This document shows positions 1-9,047 of a stretch of DNA of 64,000 bases, piece by piece. The stretch lies in the NCBI RefSeq assembly GCF_026586625.1, contig NZ_JAODIW010000008.1, positions 1,025,793-1,089,792 of the forward strand. The letters are read 5' to 3'. Below the pieces are notes generated by a model that did not search any database, was not told the origin of the DNA, and saw nothing but the letters and a program-made list of their open reading frames with translations. Every line of letters begins with the position of its first letter. Positions within the stretch are counted from its first letter, which is position 1. The position numbers and the translations under genes are program-made. This DNA comes from Halobium salinum (GTDB lineage: Archaea; Halobacteriota; Halobacteria; Halobacteriales; Haloferacaceae).

Positions 1-1
1 G

Positions 2-577
2 TCGGGGCCGCTGCTCATCCTGCTGTTCGCGCAGTTCCTCGGCGTACTCCCCGCCAGCGGTCGCATCGGCTCGGCGTTCGACGTGCCGGTGTACACCGGC
101 CTCATCACGCTCGACAGCTTCGTCTACGGGCTGACCACCGGCGGCTGGGACGCGTTCGCCTCCGCGGCGAGTCACATGCTCCTGCCGGCGGCCGTCATCG
201 GCATCTACGGGACCGCGCTCATCTCGCGGATGATGCGCTCGTCGATGCTCGAAGTCATCAGACAGGACTACATGCGAACCGCCCGTGCGAAGGGCCAGGG
301 CGCGAAGATTACCGTGATGAAACACGGGTTCCAGAACGCGCTCATCCCCGTCATCACCGTCATCGGCATCCAGTTCGGGACGCTGCTCGGCGGCGCCGTC
401 CTCACCGAGACGGTCTTCGGTATCGGCGGCATCGGCACCCTGCTCGTGCAGGCCATCGAGGTCGGCGACTACCCGCTCGTCCAGGGGACCGTGCTCGTGT
501 TCGCGTTCCTGTTCACGCTGGTGAACCTCGGCGTCGACCTGACCTACTCCTACCTGGACCCGCGCATCGACCAATGA
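2..577 (+). CDS. Dipeptide/oligopeptide ABC transporter permease, DppB type (5' end cut by window)
   Basis: The reading frame is open from base 2, so the gene starts before the window. The visible 191 residues carry several hydrophobic segments and the loop typical of binding-protein-dependent permeases: EVIRQDYMRTARAKG followed by the EAA-like region that contacts the ATPase. The C-terminus ends with LDPRIDQ, as is usual for DppB. The partner permease begins 34 bp downstream, the normal dppB-dppC order. It would form one half of the membrane channel for peptide, and possibly nickel or another solute, uptake. The substrate cannot be read from the permease. Confidence 0.9.
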   Translation, partial: SGPLLILLFAQFLGVLPASGRIGSAFDVPVYTGLITLDSFVYGLTTGGWDAFASAASHMLLPAAVIGIYGTALISRMMRSSMLEVIRQDYMRTARAKGQGAKITVMKHGFQNALIPVITVIGIQFGTLLGGAVLTETVFGIGGIGTLLVQAIEVGDYPLVQGTVLVFAFLFTLVNLGVDLTYSYLDPRIDQ

Positions 578-611
578 ATCCACCGAACGCCTCACACCCC
601 CAGCACACACC

Positions 612-1553
612 ATGAGCGTCGAAACGGAATCCGCGGAACGGACGACTCAGCGGGGCTTCCTCGCCCGACTTCGAGCGTCGCCGTTCCTCTCCGACCTGCT
701 GTCGAACCGCCTCGCCGTGGCCGGTATCGCCCTCATCCTGGGCATGGTCGCCATCGCGCTGTACGCCCGCCTCGGGGCCGTTTTCGGCATCGCTCCCGAC
801 CTCGCCGCGCTGAAGCAGACGAAGATCGGGACGAACCCGAGCCTCGCCGGGCCGAGCCTCGCTCACCCCTTCGGCACCGACCTGCAGGCGCGAGACATCT
901 TCGCGCGCTCGCTGTACGGCGCGTGGATCGCGATGAAGTTCGGCACCATCACCGTCGGCATCTCGACGGTCGCCGGCGTGGGACTCGGCATCATCGCCGC
1001 TTACTACGGCGACATCACGGACAACGTCATCATGCGGACGATGGACGTGCTGCTCGCGTTCCCGTCGCTCCTGCTCGCGCTGGCGCTGGTCGCCATCTTC
1101 CCCGACGAACTGGGCCTCTGGCGCGCCGTGACCGCGCTGACGCTCGTCTACACGCCGCGGTTCGCCCGCGTCGTCCGTGGGGCCGCGCTGAAGGTGCTCG
1201 AAGACGAGTACATCGACGCGACGGTCGCCCTCGGCGCCGCCGACCCGCGCGTGCTCGTTCGGCACGTGATGCCGAACTGCCTCGCACCCATCACCGTCCA
1301 GTCGACGCTGAACTTCGGGCTGGCCATCATCGACCTCGCCGCGCTCTCGTTTCTCGGGTTCGGCGCCGGCGCGGGCACCCCCTCGTGGGGTCTGATGCTC
1401 GCCAACGGCGTCGACCAGGGGCTCCTCACGGGGGAGTGGTGGTGGTCGTTCTTCCCCGGCCTGATGCTCGCCATCACCGTCCTCGGGTTCAACCTCCTCG
1501 GCGACGGGATGCGCGACGCGCTCGACCCGCGGATGCGCGAGGCGGTCGACTAG
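612..1553 (+). CDS. Dipeptide/oligopeptide ABC transporter permease, DppC type
   Basis: A 313-residue membrane protein, usual length for DppC/OppC. It has an N-terminal cytoplasmic stretch, a first membrane helix (about residues 32-52), an extracellular loop with the family motif HPFGTDLQARDIF, then a permease core. The EAA loop is EYIDATVALGAADPRVLVRHVMPN, broken here by a space: EYIDATVALGAADP then RVLVRHVMPN. The C-terminus GDGMRDALDPRMRE is characteristic. It follows the DppB gene closely and forms the second half of the channel. The ATPases expected in this operon do not follow, so they may lie upstream or be shared. Confidence 0.92.
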   Translation: MSVETESAERTTQRGFLARLRASPFLSDLLSNRLAVAGIALILGMVAIALYARLGAVFGIAPDLAALKQTKIGTNPSLAGPSLAHPFGTDLQARDIFARSLYGAWIAMKFGTITVGISTVAGVGLGIIAAYYGDITDNVIMRTMDVLLAFPSLLLALALVAIFPDELGLWRAVTALTLVYTPRFARVVRGAALKVLEDEYIDATVALGAADPRVLVRHVMPNCLAPITVQSTLNFGLAIIDLAALSFLGFGAGAGTPSWGLMLANGVDQGLLTGEWWWSFFPGLMLAITVLGFNLLGDGMRDALDPRMREAVD

Positions 1554-1554
1554 C

Positions 1555-1998
1555 GTGACTGGGCGGCGCGACGGGGAGCCGACCCGGTCGGCGTCGGACC
1601 AGAGTGGGGCGGCGGCTTCGGCCGGCTCCGACGGCGCCGACGAGGTCGAGATCGTCGGCGTCCTGACCGCCCGCACCCGCCTCGTCGGCACCGCCGCTCT
1701 CGTCGGCCTCGTCGCCGGCGTCGTCGGGTTCATCGTCTCGCTTCTCTACTTCGACTCCGTGCGTGCCGCGAGCGACCTCGTCTTCGTCCTCGGCAGCGTC
1801 GCCTTCGGCTTCGGTCTGCTCGGCTGGGCCGGCTCGATGCTCGTGAGCAACTCCGTCGGCGCGATGCAGGAGCACCTCGGGACCGCCGAGGGGTGGACCG
1901 AGCGCGGCTCGCGGCGGGCGATGGCCCGCATCACCGGCTTCGGCGCCGGCGCGATGGTCGGGGTCGTGGTGGCGACGGTGGCCGCAGGCGGCGTCTGA
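1555..1998 (+). CDS. Small haloarchaeal membrane protein with cytoplasmic N-terminus
   Basis: A 147-residue protein with a GTG start one base after the DppC stop, so it is probably cotranscribed. Residues 1-40 are polar and acidic. About four hydrophobic segments follow (roughly 43-65, 75-97 and 122-146). No catalytic motif is visible and I do not recognise a named family beyond haloarchaeal conserved membrane proteins. The tight spacing suggests shared expression with the transporter, not shared function. Confidence 0.7.
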   Translation: MTGRRDGEPTRSASDQSGAAASAGSDGADEVEIVGVLTARTRLVGTAALVGLVAGVVGFIVSLLYFDSVRAASDLVFVLGSVAFGFGLLGWAGSMLVSNSVGAMQEHLGTAEGWTERGSRRAMARITGFGAGAMVGVVVATVAAGGV

Positions 1999-2079
1999 CG
2001 GCCGTCGACGGCGGTGGCTCCATGGGTTTGAACCCCCGGCCAGAAGGCCAAAACACGTCTCGCTCTCGGTACGAGTCGC

Positions 2080-2439
2080 ATGACGCTGTTCAGTTCCAGT
2101 CGAGACGACGGCACAGAGTCGACGGCCGACGCCGACGAGTCGGCGAACGCGAAGACGGCCGAGAAGGCCGCGAAGAAGGCGAAGCAGGCGAAGCGGAGCG
2201 AGGGCGAACCCGAGAGCACCGGCGGCGACGCCGCGCTCGGCGCCGCAATCGCCTCCGTCGGACTCTCGCTGTACACCTACTACGTGCAGGGCGACAAGGA
2301 GCAGGGCGTCTTCATCGGCCTCTGGGCGCCGACCATCCTCGGGTTCGCGACGTACCTCAAGCAGAAGTCGACCGAGGAGCGCCTCGAGAACTCGCTGCTC
2401 GGCGGGTCCGCCGCGCGTCGCCTGAAGAAGCTCCTGTAG
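2080..2439 (+). CDS. Small protein with Lys/Glu-rich N-terminus and two short hydrophobic segments
   Basis: A 119-residue protein. Residues 1-50 form a charged, Lys- and Ala-rich, probably helical region (AEKAAKKAKQAKR). Two short hydrophobic segments follow (about 50-65 and 74-90), then a basic tail ending RRLKKLL. This is consistent with a small membrane-associated protein. Function unknown. It stands alone, 81 bp after the previous gene, and the next gene is on the other strand. Confidence 0.6.
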   Translation: MTLFSSSRDDGTESTADADESANAKTAEKAAKKAKQAKRSEGEPESTGGDAALGAAIASVGLSLYTYYVQGDKEQGVFIGLWAPTILGFATYLKQKSTEERLENSLLGGSAARRLKKLL

Positions 2440-2602
2440 GCGTCCGACACGACGGGACCCCGGGTCCCGGCGAGCGGACCTCGGTCCGGCCCGGGTCGCG
2501 ACCCCGCAGCAGTATCGACTCGGCTCACAGTCGCGACCCTTCTCTTTCCAGTCGAAACACTCCGAACTCGAAATCCGACACCCACCGGCGACGGGGTCGG
2601 AT

Positions 2603-3886
2603 TTACTCCCGCACGTTCTGGCCGACGGCGTCGCCGAAGCTCTCGGTCCCGTCGCGGTCGCGCTCGTATGCGACGTGGCCCCGGACGAGCGTCATGTCGG
2701 GGAATACGCCCGTTCGGCCCTCGAACGGCGTCCAGTCACAGTTCGTGTGGAGGTCGTCGCCGCTGACCTCTCGGGGCGTCTCGGGGTCGACGAGGACGAG
2801 GTCGGCGTCGTACCCCGCCTCGACGCGGCCCTTCCGCGGGAGGTCGAACACGTCGGCCGGGTTCGCGGCGACGAGGTCGCGCACGCGTTCGTAGGTGAGA
2901 CGGCCCTCGCGGGCTTCGTTCAGCAGGAGTGGGAGCATCGTCTCGACGCCCGGGACGCCGCTCGGCGCGTCCCATATCGAGGCGTCCTTCTCCTCACGGG
3001 TGTGCGGCGCGTGGTCGGTGGCGACGATGTCGACCGTGCCGTCGGCGACGCGCTCGTAGACGGCCTCGCGTCGGTCTTCCGAGCGGAGCGGCGGGTTCAT
3101 CCGGCCGAACGTGCCGAGGTCGTCAAGGTCGTCACGGGAGAGCAGCAGGTGGTGGGGCGTCACTTCGCAGGTCGCGCCGGCCTCGTGGGCGGCGTCGACG
3201 CCCTCGGGCGTGCTGGTGTGAGCGATGTGGATGTCGGCCTCGGAATCCGCACCGACCTCCAGCGCGCGTTCGACGGCCGCCGCCTCGGCCTCCGCCGTCC
3301 GATAGGCGCTCCAGGCGTCCGCGTCGTCCCGCTCCTTGGCCCCCTCGTCGAACAGGTCGGCGTCCTCCGCGTGGACCGTCACGGTCACGCCCGCGTCGGC
3401 GGCGCGGGCGACGGCGTCGGCGAACAGGTCGGCCTCGATTCCCATGTCGCCGGTGGAGTCCGCGAGGAACACCTCGCCGAGCGCGAACAGCAGACGGTCG
3501 AAGAGGGAGTCGGGGTCCCAGTCGGTGGTGACGCCGCCGTTGATACCCCAGTCGACGAGCGAGTCGGCCGCGAACTCGGCCTTCTCGTCGAACGCCTCGC
3601 CCGTCGTCGTCGGGGGCGACGTGTTGGGCTGGTCGACGACGGCCGTCACGCCGCCGGCGGCGGCGCTTCGTGAGCCCGAGGCCCACGTCTCCTTGTGCTC
3701 GTAGCCGGGTTGGCGGAAGTGGACGTGGGCGTCGATAGCGCCCGGAAGGAGCAGTCGACCGTCGGCGTCGACGACGCGTTCTTCCGGTCGGGGGTCGAGG
3801 TCGGTCTCGACCGCCGCGATGCGTTCCCCGTCGACGCGGACGTCCCGGGTGCGACCGTCCGCGAGGACTGCGTTACGAAAGAGCAT
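2603..3886 (-). CDS. pyrC: Dihydroorotase
   Basis: Catalyses the reversible cyclisation of carbamoyl-aspartate to dihydroorotate in pyrimidine synthesis, in the cytosol. Amidohydrolase metal-site motifs appear in order: DAHVHFRQPG near residue 55 (the HxH pair), VTVHAED, DIHIAHTSTPEG, and IVATDHAPHT with the catalytic Asp. The length of 427 residues fits class I dihydroorotase. I start it at MLFRNAVLADG because upstream in-frame codons give an unlikely Ala/Pro-rich extension. Convergent with the preceding small gene and not in an operon with other pyr genes here. Confidence 0.95.
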   Translation of the reverse strand: MLFRNAVLADGRTRDVRVDGERIAAVETDLDPRPEERVVDADGRLLLPGAIDAHVHFRQPGYEHKETWASGSRSAAAGGVTAVVDQPNTSPPTTTGEAFDEKAEFAADSLVDWGINGGVTTDWDPDSLFDRLLFALGEVFLADSTGDMGIEADLFADAVARAADAGVTVTVHAEDADLFDEGAKERDDADAWSAYRTAEAEAAAVERALEVGADSEADIHIAHTSTPEGVDAAHEAGATCEVTPHHLLLSRDDLDDLGTFGRMNPPLRSEDRREAVYERVADGTVDIVATDHAPHTREEKDASIWDAPSGVPGVETMLPLLLNEAREGRLTYERVRDLVAANPADVFDLPRKGRVEAGYDADLVLVDPETPREVSGDDLHTNCDWTPFEGRTGVFPDMTLVRGHVAYERDRDGTESFGDAVGQNVRE

Positions 3887-4077
3887 GGTAGCTACCGGAG
3901 CGTGGGCACCCGCGGCTCCTAAAGCCGCGGGTCTCTCCGGGCTCACCACGTCGCCCCGCGTCGACGGTGCGGACGGGTCAATCCTTCGACACCCGTCGCA
4001 ACCCTTAAATGAATGTCTCCGAATCCGAACGGTAACCCGCGACGGTCGGGGAACCGACCGAGGGGAGGGAGGACCAC

Positions 4078-4263
4078 ATGGACCGAATCACGCTACGAAT
4101 CCCGGAAGCACAGCTCGGAGCACTCGAATCCCGCGTCGACGAGGGGGAGTTCCCGAACCGGAGCGAGGCGATCCGCCACGCCGTCCGCGAATACCTCGGC
4201 GAGGAGAGCGAGGCCGACCGGTCGGTTTCGCGGTTCGTCGCGGCGCGGAGTGCAGACGACTGA
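4078..4263 (+). CDS. Ribbon-helix-helix (CopG/NikR-type) DNA-binding protein
   Basis: A 61-residue protein with the RHH fold signature: a short basic strand (MDRITLRIP), then two helices with the motif [16 protein letters not shown]. CopG proteins bind DNA as dimers and usually repress. It has no visible toxin partner. Divergent from pyrC with about 190 bp between. A strong stem-loop begins just after the stop and may be its terminator. Confidence 0.85.
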   Translation: MDRITLRIPEAQLGALESRVDEGEFPNRSEAIRHAVREYLGEESEADRSVSRFVAARSADD

Positions 4264-4270
4264 GCGCCAC

Positions 4271-4298
4271 GACGAGCACGCGTTTATGCGTGCTCGTC
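4271..4298. terminator. Perfect 11-bp stem-loop after the CopG gene
   Basis: GACGAGCACGC pairs perfectly with GCGTGCTCGTC around the loop GTTTAT, seven bases after the CopG stop. A second, 8-bp stem (CACCGAGC / GCTCGGTG, 4332-4357) follows. The surrounding 180 bp repeat the phrase GACTGAGCGCC or GACCGAGCGCC near 4259, 4317 and 4418. A role as terminator or intergenic repeat is inference; there is no U-tract. Confidence 0.45.
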
Positions 4299-4509
4299 TC
4301 GCTGACGCGGAGATGCGACTGAGCGCCGCGGCACCGAGCAGTCCTGTCAGCTCGGTGTGCGCTGACGCCGTAGTGTGACGACTAGCCCGGAGCGACCGTG
4401 CACCTGAAGATGCGACCGAGCGCCACGACAGCCGGGAGGTGTCTCCGGTCGCTCCCGGGGGAGTTGGGCCACGTCGTTTACCTTCGGACCGGGAGAAGGT
4501 GGGGACCAG

Positions 4510-5094
4510 ATGGAACTCGCCGAGGTATGGGAGTTGGCCGTGACGGGGCACTTCACCCTGTTCGCACAGGGGTTCAGCCCGCTGGGCTGGATGCAGACCG
4601 TCGAGCAGATGGTGCGTGACGCCACCGGCGTCGTCGGGCTGGCGGTCATCGGCGTCTACTCCTTTCTCGTCGCGGTGGCGCTCCCACTTCCCGGGGAGGT
4701 CGTGCTGGCCGCGGAGCTCGAGTTCCCCATCCCGTCGTGGAGCGAGTTCGCCCTGTTGGTGCTGGTGAGTAGCGTCTTCAAGGCCGTCGGAAGCGTCGTC
4801 GCGTTCTGGGTCGGCGACCGCTCGGCCGGCCCCATCACGCGGTGGTTCAAGAAGTCGGGCGTCGACCTCGTGGAGTACGGGGAGCGTGCGACCGTGAAGG
4901 CGGCGCGGAAGTGGGGGTACGTGGGGCTCGCGATGATACTCTCTATCCCCTTCTTCCCCGACACGGTCACCATCTACGCGTTCTCGGCGCTGGAGGAGAA
5001 CTACCTCCGCTTCGCCGGCGCGACGTTCGTCGGGAGCGCGGTGCGCCTGCTGTTGGTCGCGACGGTGCTCGCTCCGTTCTTCGACATGGCGTGA
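4510..5094 (+). CDS. Membrane protein of the DedA/YqaA (VTT) type
   Basis: A 194-residue protein with several membrane segments (about 43-62, 75-97, 135-155 and 168-190). The pattern LPLPGEVVLAAELEFP followed by a long amphipathic stretch and SIPFFPDTVTIYAFSA resembles the VTT/SNARE-associated fold, whose members are lipid scramblases or transporters. Family assignment is from this pattern only. It stands alone between the CopG gene and convergent thioesterase. Confidence 0.6.
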   Translation: MELAEVWELAVTGHFTLFAQGFSPLGWMQTVEQMVRDATGVVGLAVIGVYSFLVAVALPLPGEVVLAAELEFPIPSWSEFALLVLVSSVFKAVGSVVAFWVGDRSAGPITRWFKKSGVDLVEYGERATVKAARKWGYVGLAMILSIPFFPDTVTIYAFSALEENYLRFAGATFVGSAVRLLLVATVLAPFFDMA

Positions 5095-5185
5095 GGCGGG
5101 AGGGTCCGCCAGTCGGCCGTTCGAGCCGCCCTGCTGCCGACCGACGCGACTGCCCGACGCGACTAACCGGCGTGACTGACCGACG

Positions 5186-5635
5186 CTACCGGAACAGCCG
5201 GTACGCCACCTGCCCGGTGGCGACGGGTTCGGTGTCGCCGCCGGGGGTCGAACTCTCCACCGTCACCGTCGACCAGCCGATCGAGTTGCCGGCGCGGATG
5301 ACCTCGCCGGTGCCGGTGAGGTCCCCCGACGCCCGCCGGAGGTAGTTCACGTTGAGATTCACCGTCGCGACGCCGCCGTCGAGCGGGTCGTCGAGCATCG
5401 TCCGCTGGGCGATACCGCCCGCCGTGTCGATGAGCGTCGCCGCGATGCCGCCGTGGACCGTCGGGGGCGTCACCGTGTTCGTCAGTTTCTCGTCGTAGGG
5501 GACGGTGAGCACGACCCGGCCGCGCTCCATCTCGTCGACCTCCGTGCCGAGCCACGAGAGGTAGCCGTGCTCCTGTTCGATGTACTGCTGGACGATGCTC
5601 GCCGCCTCGTCCGGGAAGTCGTCGTCCGAGTCCAT
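5186..5635 (-). CDS. PaaI-family hotdog-fold thioesterase
   Basis: A 149-residue single hotdog-domain protein. The helix motif TVHGGIAATLIDTAGG carries the Gly-Gly and Asp typical of PaaI-type acyl-CoA thioesterases; the Asp is the probable catalytic base. It would hydrolyse an acyl-CoA in the cytosol; the acyl group cannot be read from sequence. The C-terminus (PVATGQVAYRLF) is the usual last strand. It lies 55 bp downstream of the ATP-grasp gene on the same strand. Confidence 0.88.
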   Translation of the reverse strand: MDSDDDFPDEAASIVQQYIEQEHGYLSWLGTEVDEMERGRVVLTVPYDEKLTNTVTPPTVHGGIAATLIDTAGGIAQRTMLDDPLDGGVATVNLNVNYLRRASGDLTGTGEVIRAGNSIGWSTVTVESSTPGGDTEPVATGQVAYRLFR

Positions 5636-5690
5636 GCTCGGTCGTGAGCCAGCGGCGGCTTGTAGCCGTCGGTCGGTGCCGGGTGCCGGT

Positions 5691-6890
5691 TCAGAGGACG
5701 CCGTGGTGCTCGTAGAACCGCCGTACCCGAGGGTCGGTCATGAACTGACGTTTCACCTGCGTGTTGAGCATCCCGGGACTCGCGTTCACCTCGACGACCC
5801 GGAACCCGTCGTCGGTCGGGAGCACGTCCCAACCCAGGTACGGACACTGCGGCAGTCCGGCCGCCATCCGGCGGACCTCCGCGACGAGGTCGTCCCACCC
5901 CGGGACCGTCCGCCCTACGATGGGTTCGCCCGTCGCCGGATGGTCGTCGTACCAGTCGACGCCGATGGGGGGTACCTTGTCGCCGATGTCGGCGGCGTAC
6001 AGCAGTTCTCCCGTCTCCACGTCGACACCCGCCTGCAGTCCGCCGCGCGAGATGTTGTCGAGGGGAGCCGACGCCGGAGACCCGATGCGGACGTGCGCCC
6101 AAGCGATGAACGGCTCCCCGGTCGAGTAGTCCCACATCGTCACGAACCGGACCGTGTTGGCGGACTCCGGGTAGAGTTCGTCCATGAACGCCGACTGTTC
6201 GACGTACTCTTGGACGACGTACTCCTCCAGTCCGTCGACGAGCGCCGTGAACTCCGCCTCCGTCCGGTCGTCGCCGTTGACCCGATAGCGGCCGGGTGTG
6301 TCGGTCGCGTCGGTCGCCCCGCCAGACTCGACGACGTAGACGCCTTTTCCACCGGCTCCGAACAGCGGTTTCAGGACGACCGGCACACCCGCGTCGAGCA
6401 GCGCGTCGATGTACTCCACGGCGTCGACCGACTCGGTGCCCCCGTCGGCCGCTTCACCGCTCCGGCCGGACGGGGTCGGTCCCCCCTTCCCCTGCTCGTA
6501 AGCGGGGTATCGCTGAATCCGATTCCCGTCGAGGAGACCGAACAGCGCCGGCAGATGCTCCTCGAAGGGGAGCAACAGCGCGTGGGCGCTCAACTTGTTG
6601 TCGAGGACGGCCTTCCAGCGGCCGTTGATGCGGTACGTCAGTCCCTCCTGGTACTCGGAGAGATACCGGTGGCGGCGCTCCGGGGAGAGGTCGAGAAACC
6701 CGTCGGCACGACTCGTGAACCCCTCGCGCCAGAGCCAGAGGCGACGACCGAGCGGTATCGAAACGGTGGGACCGGTAGTCAGTTCGTACCGGAGCATCCC
6801 GAGCAGGACGCTCGCCCGTCGGCCGAGTTCCGGATACGCCGCCTTCACCCGCCTGTAGAGCGGCTGTCCGGCCGAGTAGGCCGCCCGCAT
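5691..6890 (-). CDS. Sugar-transfer-associated ATP-grasp protein
   Basis: About 399 residues. ATP-grasp features are visible: VLKPLFGAGGKGVYVV (glycine-rich, phosphate-binding), EEYVVQEYVEQ, NTVRFVTMW, the loop APLDNISRGGLQAGVD, and the metal-binding end GFRVVEVNASPG. Family members are linked to surface polysaccharide or capsule synthesis and probably join a carboxylate to an amine. I start at the Met of MRAAYSAGQPL; a GTG five codons upstream (6905) is equally possible. It is divergent from an asparagine-synthase-like gene, and the two may act on the same product. Confidence 0.82.
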   Translation of the reverse strand: MRAAYSAGQPLYRRVKAAYPELGRRASVLLGMLRYELTTGPTVSIPLGRRLWLWREGFTSRADGFLDLSPERRHRYLSEYQEGLTYRINGRWKAVLDNKLSAHALLLPFEEHLPALFGLLDGNRIQRYPAYEQGKGGPTPSGRSGEAADGGTESVDAVEYIDALLDAGVPVVLKPLFGAGGKGVYVVESGGATDATDTPGRYRVNGDDRTEAEFTALVDGLEEYVVQEYVEQSAFMDELYPESANTVRFVTMWDYSTGEPFIAWAHVRIGSPASAPLDNISRGGLQAGVDVETGELLYAADIGDKVPPIGVDWYDDHPATGEPIVGRTVPGWDDLVAEVRRMAAGLPQCPYLGWDVLPTDDGFRVVEVNASPGMLNTQVKRQFMTDPRVRRFYEHHGVL

Positions 6891-7091
6891 CACAGCGTCT
6901 ATCACTGGTCGTCGTTCGGCGCTACGGCCCTTCAACGTTGGCTTAACCGGGGCGGCGGGTGGTAGTGATATCCGACCCGTACCGCGTCGCATGTCGATAC
7001 TTACAATTGTGTCGCCGGAGTAGGCTCGCCGGAACGCGTAGGAGGGTTCAACCGGGGGACGGTGATGCCCGCGTCCCGCGCACCGTCGGCC

Positions 7092-8813
7092 ATGCAACGA
7101 GAACTCTTCGGCGTCTTCGGCGACCGCACCACCTTCGACAGTCTCGACGATTCCGACCGATTCGACACCGTCGTCTCCACGGACGAGGCGACCGTCGGGG
7201 TGAAAGACGCCTCACAGGGACTTCAGAACCGGACGAGCGTTTACACCGGCGGCGACGGCACCTGTGTCCTCTGGGGGGAGGTCATCGAGAGGGCGGGCGT
7301 TTCGGCCGCCGAGTGGCTGCTCGACCGGCTCGACGCGGTCGGCACCGACGCGTTCGGTGAACTCAACGGATCCTATCTCGCCTTCGTCGACCGGGGCGAC
7401 GGAGCGACGCTCGTGACCGACCCCGTCCGCTCGTGGGAGTGTTACTACACCGACGCGCCGGGGGTCCGTGTCTTCGGAAGCGACGCCGCCCGTGTAGCAC
7501 GGACCCTCGACGACCCCGTCCTCGACCGGCGCGCGCTGTCGGAGTTCGTCCACTTCGGCATCACCTTCGGCGACCGAACCCCCTTCGAGCGGCTCGAGCG
7601 CGTCCCCTTCGACGGGTACCTCACCGCCGACGACACCGGGGCGTGCCGTCGCTTCGTGTACGACCCACAGCCCCCGGCGGAGTTCGACTACGCCCAGGAA
7701 CTGGCGGACCGACTCGAACGTGCCGTCGAGCGCCGCGTCGGACTCCCCGGGCGCGACGGACTCCTCCTCTCGGCGGGGTACGACTCCCGCGTCCTCCTCT
7801 CCGCTCACCCGGGCTTCGACGTGGGGTACACCCTCGGTGACTCGGCGGCGGACGAGGTGCGCGTCTCGAGACGTATCGCGGCGCAGTACGGCATCGACCA
7901 CGAGACGCTCCCCGTGACCGAGGACTACCTGACCCTCAGTCCCGAAGTCATCCAGTACACGAACGGCCACCGGGAGTCGGTACACATCCATCACCGCGGG
8001 AACGACGACGACATCGAGGTCGACAACGTCTACCACGGGATGCTGTTCGACACCCTCTTTCGGGGGTACTTTCTCCCGGACCGGACCCTCGACCTGTTCG
8101 GCCGGTCACTCCCGCTCGACGGTCTCGACCCGAACCCGGACGCCCCGCTCCACCTCGCGGCGAAGTTCGGCGGACTGGGAAGCGGGGCGTACCCCGACCC
8201 CGGACCGGTCTCGTCGACGGCGACGGAGGCGTTCGCCCGCGAGACCATCGGCGGTGCGTACGAACGGAGCTTCGAACGGGCCGACGACCCCTACAACGCC
8301 ATCGACCTGGTCGCCGTCCGGCAGAAGCCGACGCTCCCGTTTCGAATCCACCTCGCGGACCGCTACGTCGAGAGCTTCGTCGCCGTCGACCGGGACCTGC
8401 TGGAGTGGCACCTGAAGACGCCGCCGGAGCACCGGAACCTGCCGACGTTCCTCGACGCGCTGGAACGGGTCGACCCGGACATCCTGTTCCACGACCCCCC
8501 GGACCGCCCCCACCGGTCCTACCGGCTCAACGAGATCGAGCGGTTCCTCCGGGCGAACCTCCCCGGGTTCCGGACGTTCGGTTCGCCCTGGCCCGACCGC
8601 GACGACCTCTACGCGCGAAGAGGTCTCGACCGAACGCTGTTCGCCGCCCACGAGAGGGTCCACCCCCTGCCGACGCGGATAAAACTCAGACTCGCTGACC
8701 TGCACATCTGGGTCGACTCCGTCGTCGGCTCGTCCGCAACAGCGGGGGACGAACTGCTCGACGTCCTCGTCGGGGAGGTGCCGATGGACCGCGGCGAGCG
8801 TCCCTCGACCTGA
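7092..8813 (+). CDS. Asparagine-synthase-like protein
   Basis: 573 residues. The N-terminal half resembles a class II glutamine amidotransferase domain (for example NGSYLAFVDRGDGATLVTDP) but the residue after Met is Gln, not the Cys needed to release ammonia. The C-terminal half has the PP-loop LLLSAGYDSRVLLS for ATP binding. Such proteins often amidate or ligate in surface glycan or small-molecule pathways, not in asparagine synthesis. I start at MQRELFGVFG, the conserved beginning of the family in haloarchaea. The divergent ATP-grasp gene is 201 bp away. Confidence 0.82.
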   Translation: MQRELFGVFGDRTTFDSLDDSDRFDTVVSTDEATVGVKDASQGLQNRTSVYTGGDGTCVLWGEVIERAGVSAAEWLLDRLDAVGTDAFGELNGSYLAFVDRGDGATLVTDPVRSWECYYTDAPGVRVFGSDAARVARTLDDPVLDRRALSEFVHFGITFGDRTPFERLERVPFDGYLTADDTGACRRFVYDPQPPAEFDYAQELADRLERAVERRVGLPGRDGLLLSAGYDSRVLLSAHPGFDVGYTLGDSAADEVRVSRRIAAQYGIDHETLPVTEDYLTLSPEVIQYTNGHRESVHIHHRGNDDDIEVDNVYHGMLFDTLFRGYFLPDRTLDLFGRSLPLDGLDPNPDAPLHLAAKFGGLGSGAYPDPGPVSSTATEAFARETIGGAYERSFERADDPYNAIDLVAVRQKPTLPFRIHLADRYVESFVAVDRDLLEWHLKTPPEHRNLPTFLDALERVDPDILFHDPPDRPHRSYRLNEIERFLRANLPGFRTFGSPWPDRDDLYARRGLDRTLFAAHERVHPLPTRIKLRLADLHIWVDSVVGSSATAGDELLDVLVGEVPMDRGERPST

Positions 8814-9047
8814 CCCCGGCGGCGACCGAGCCTTCGGCCACACGGCGTCGGTGTCGGGTGCGTCGAGCGCGGCAGCCGGGGTGTCAGGGTCGTCCAGACG
8901 CCGAGGGCGTCCGCGAGGGCGACGTAACCGACGGTTCGCCGCGGGGCGGCCCATCACGCGGAAACGGGTGCTTACGTGCGGTGAAGCCGCGACCAGCCGG
9001 CGAGATTCCGGTCCATAACAAACCCGTTCGGGTGTCACGAGGGGAGT

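Noticed and set aside
513-1733. 406-codon minus-strand frame over the DppC gene
   Set aside because: Arg- and Glu-rich nonsense composition; the plus-strand permease is certain.
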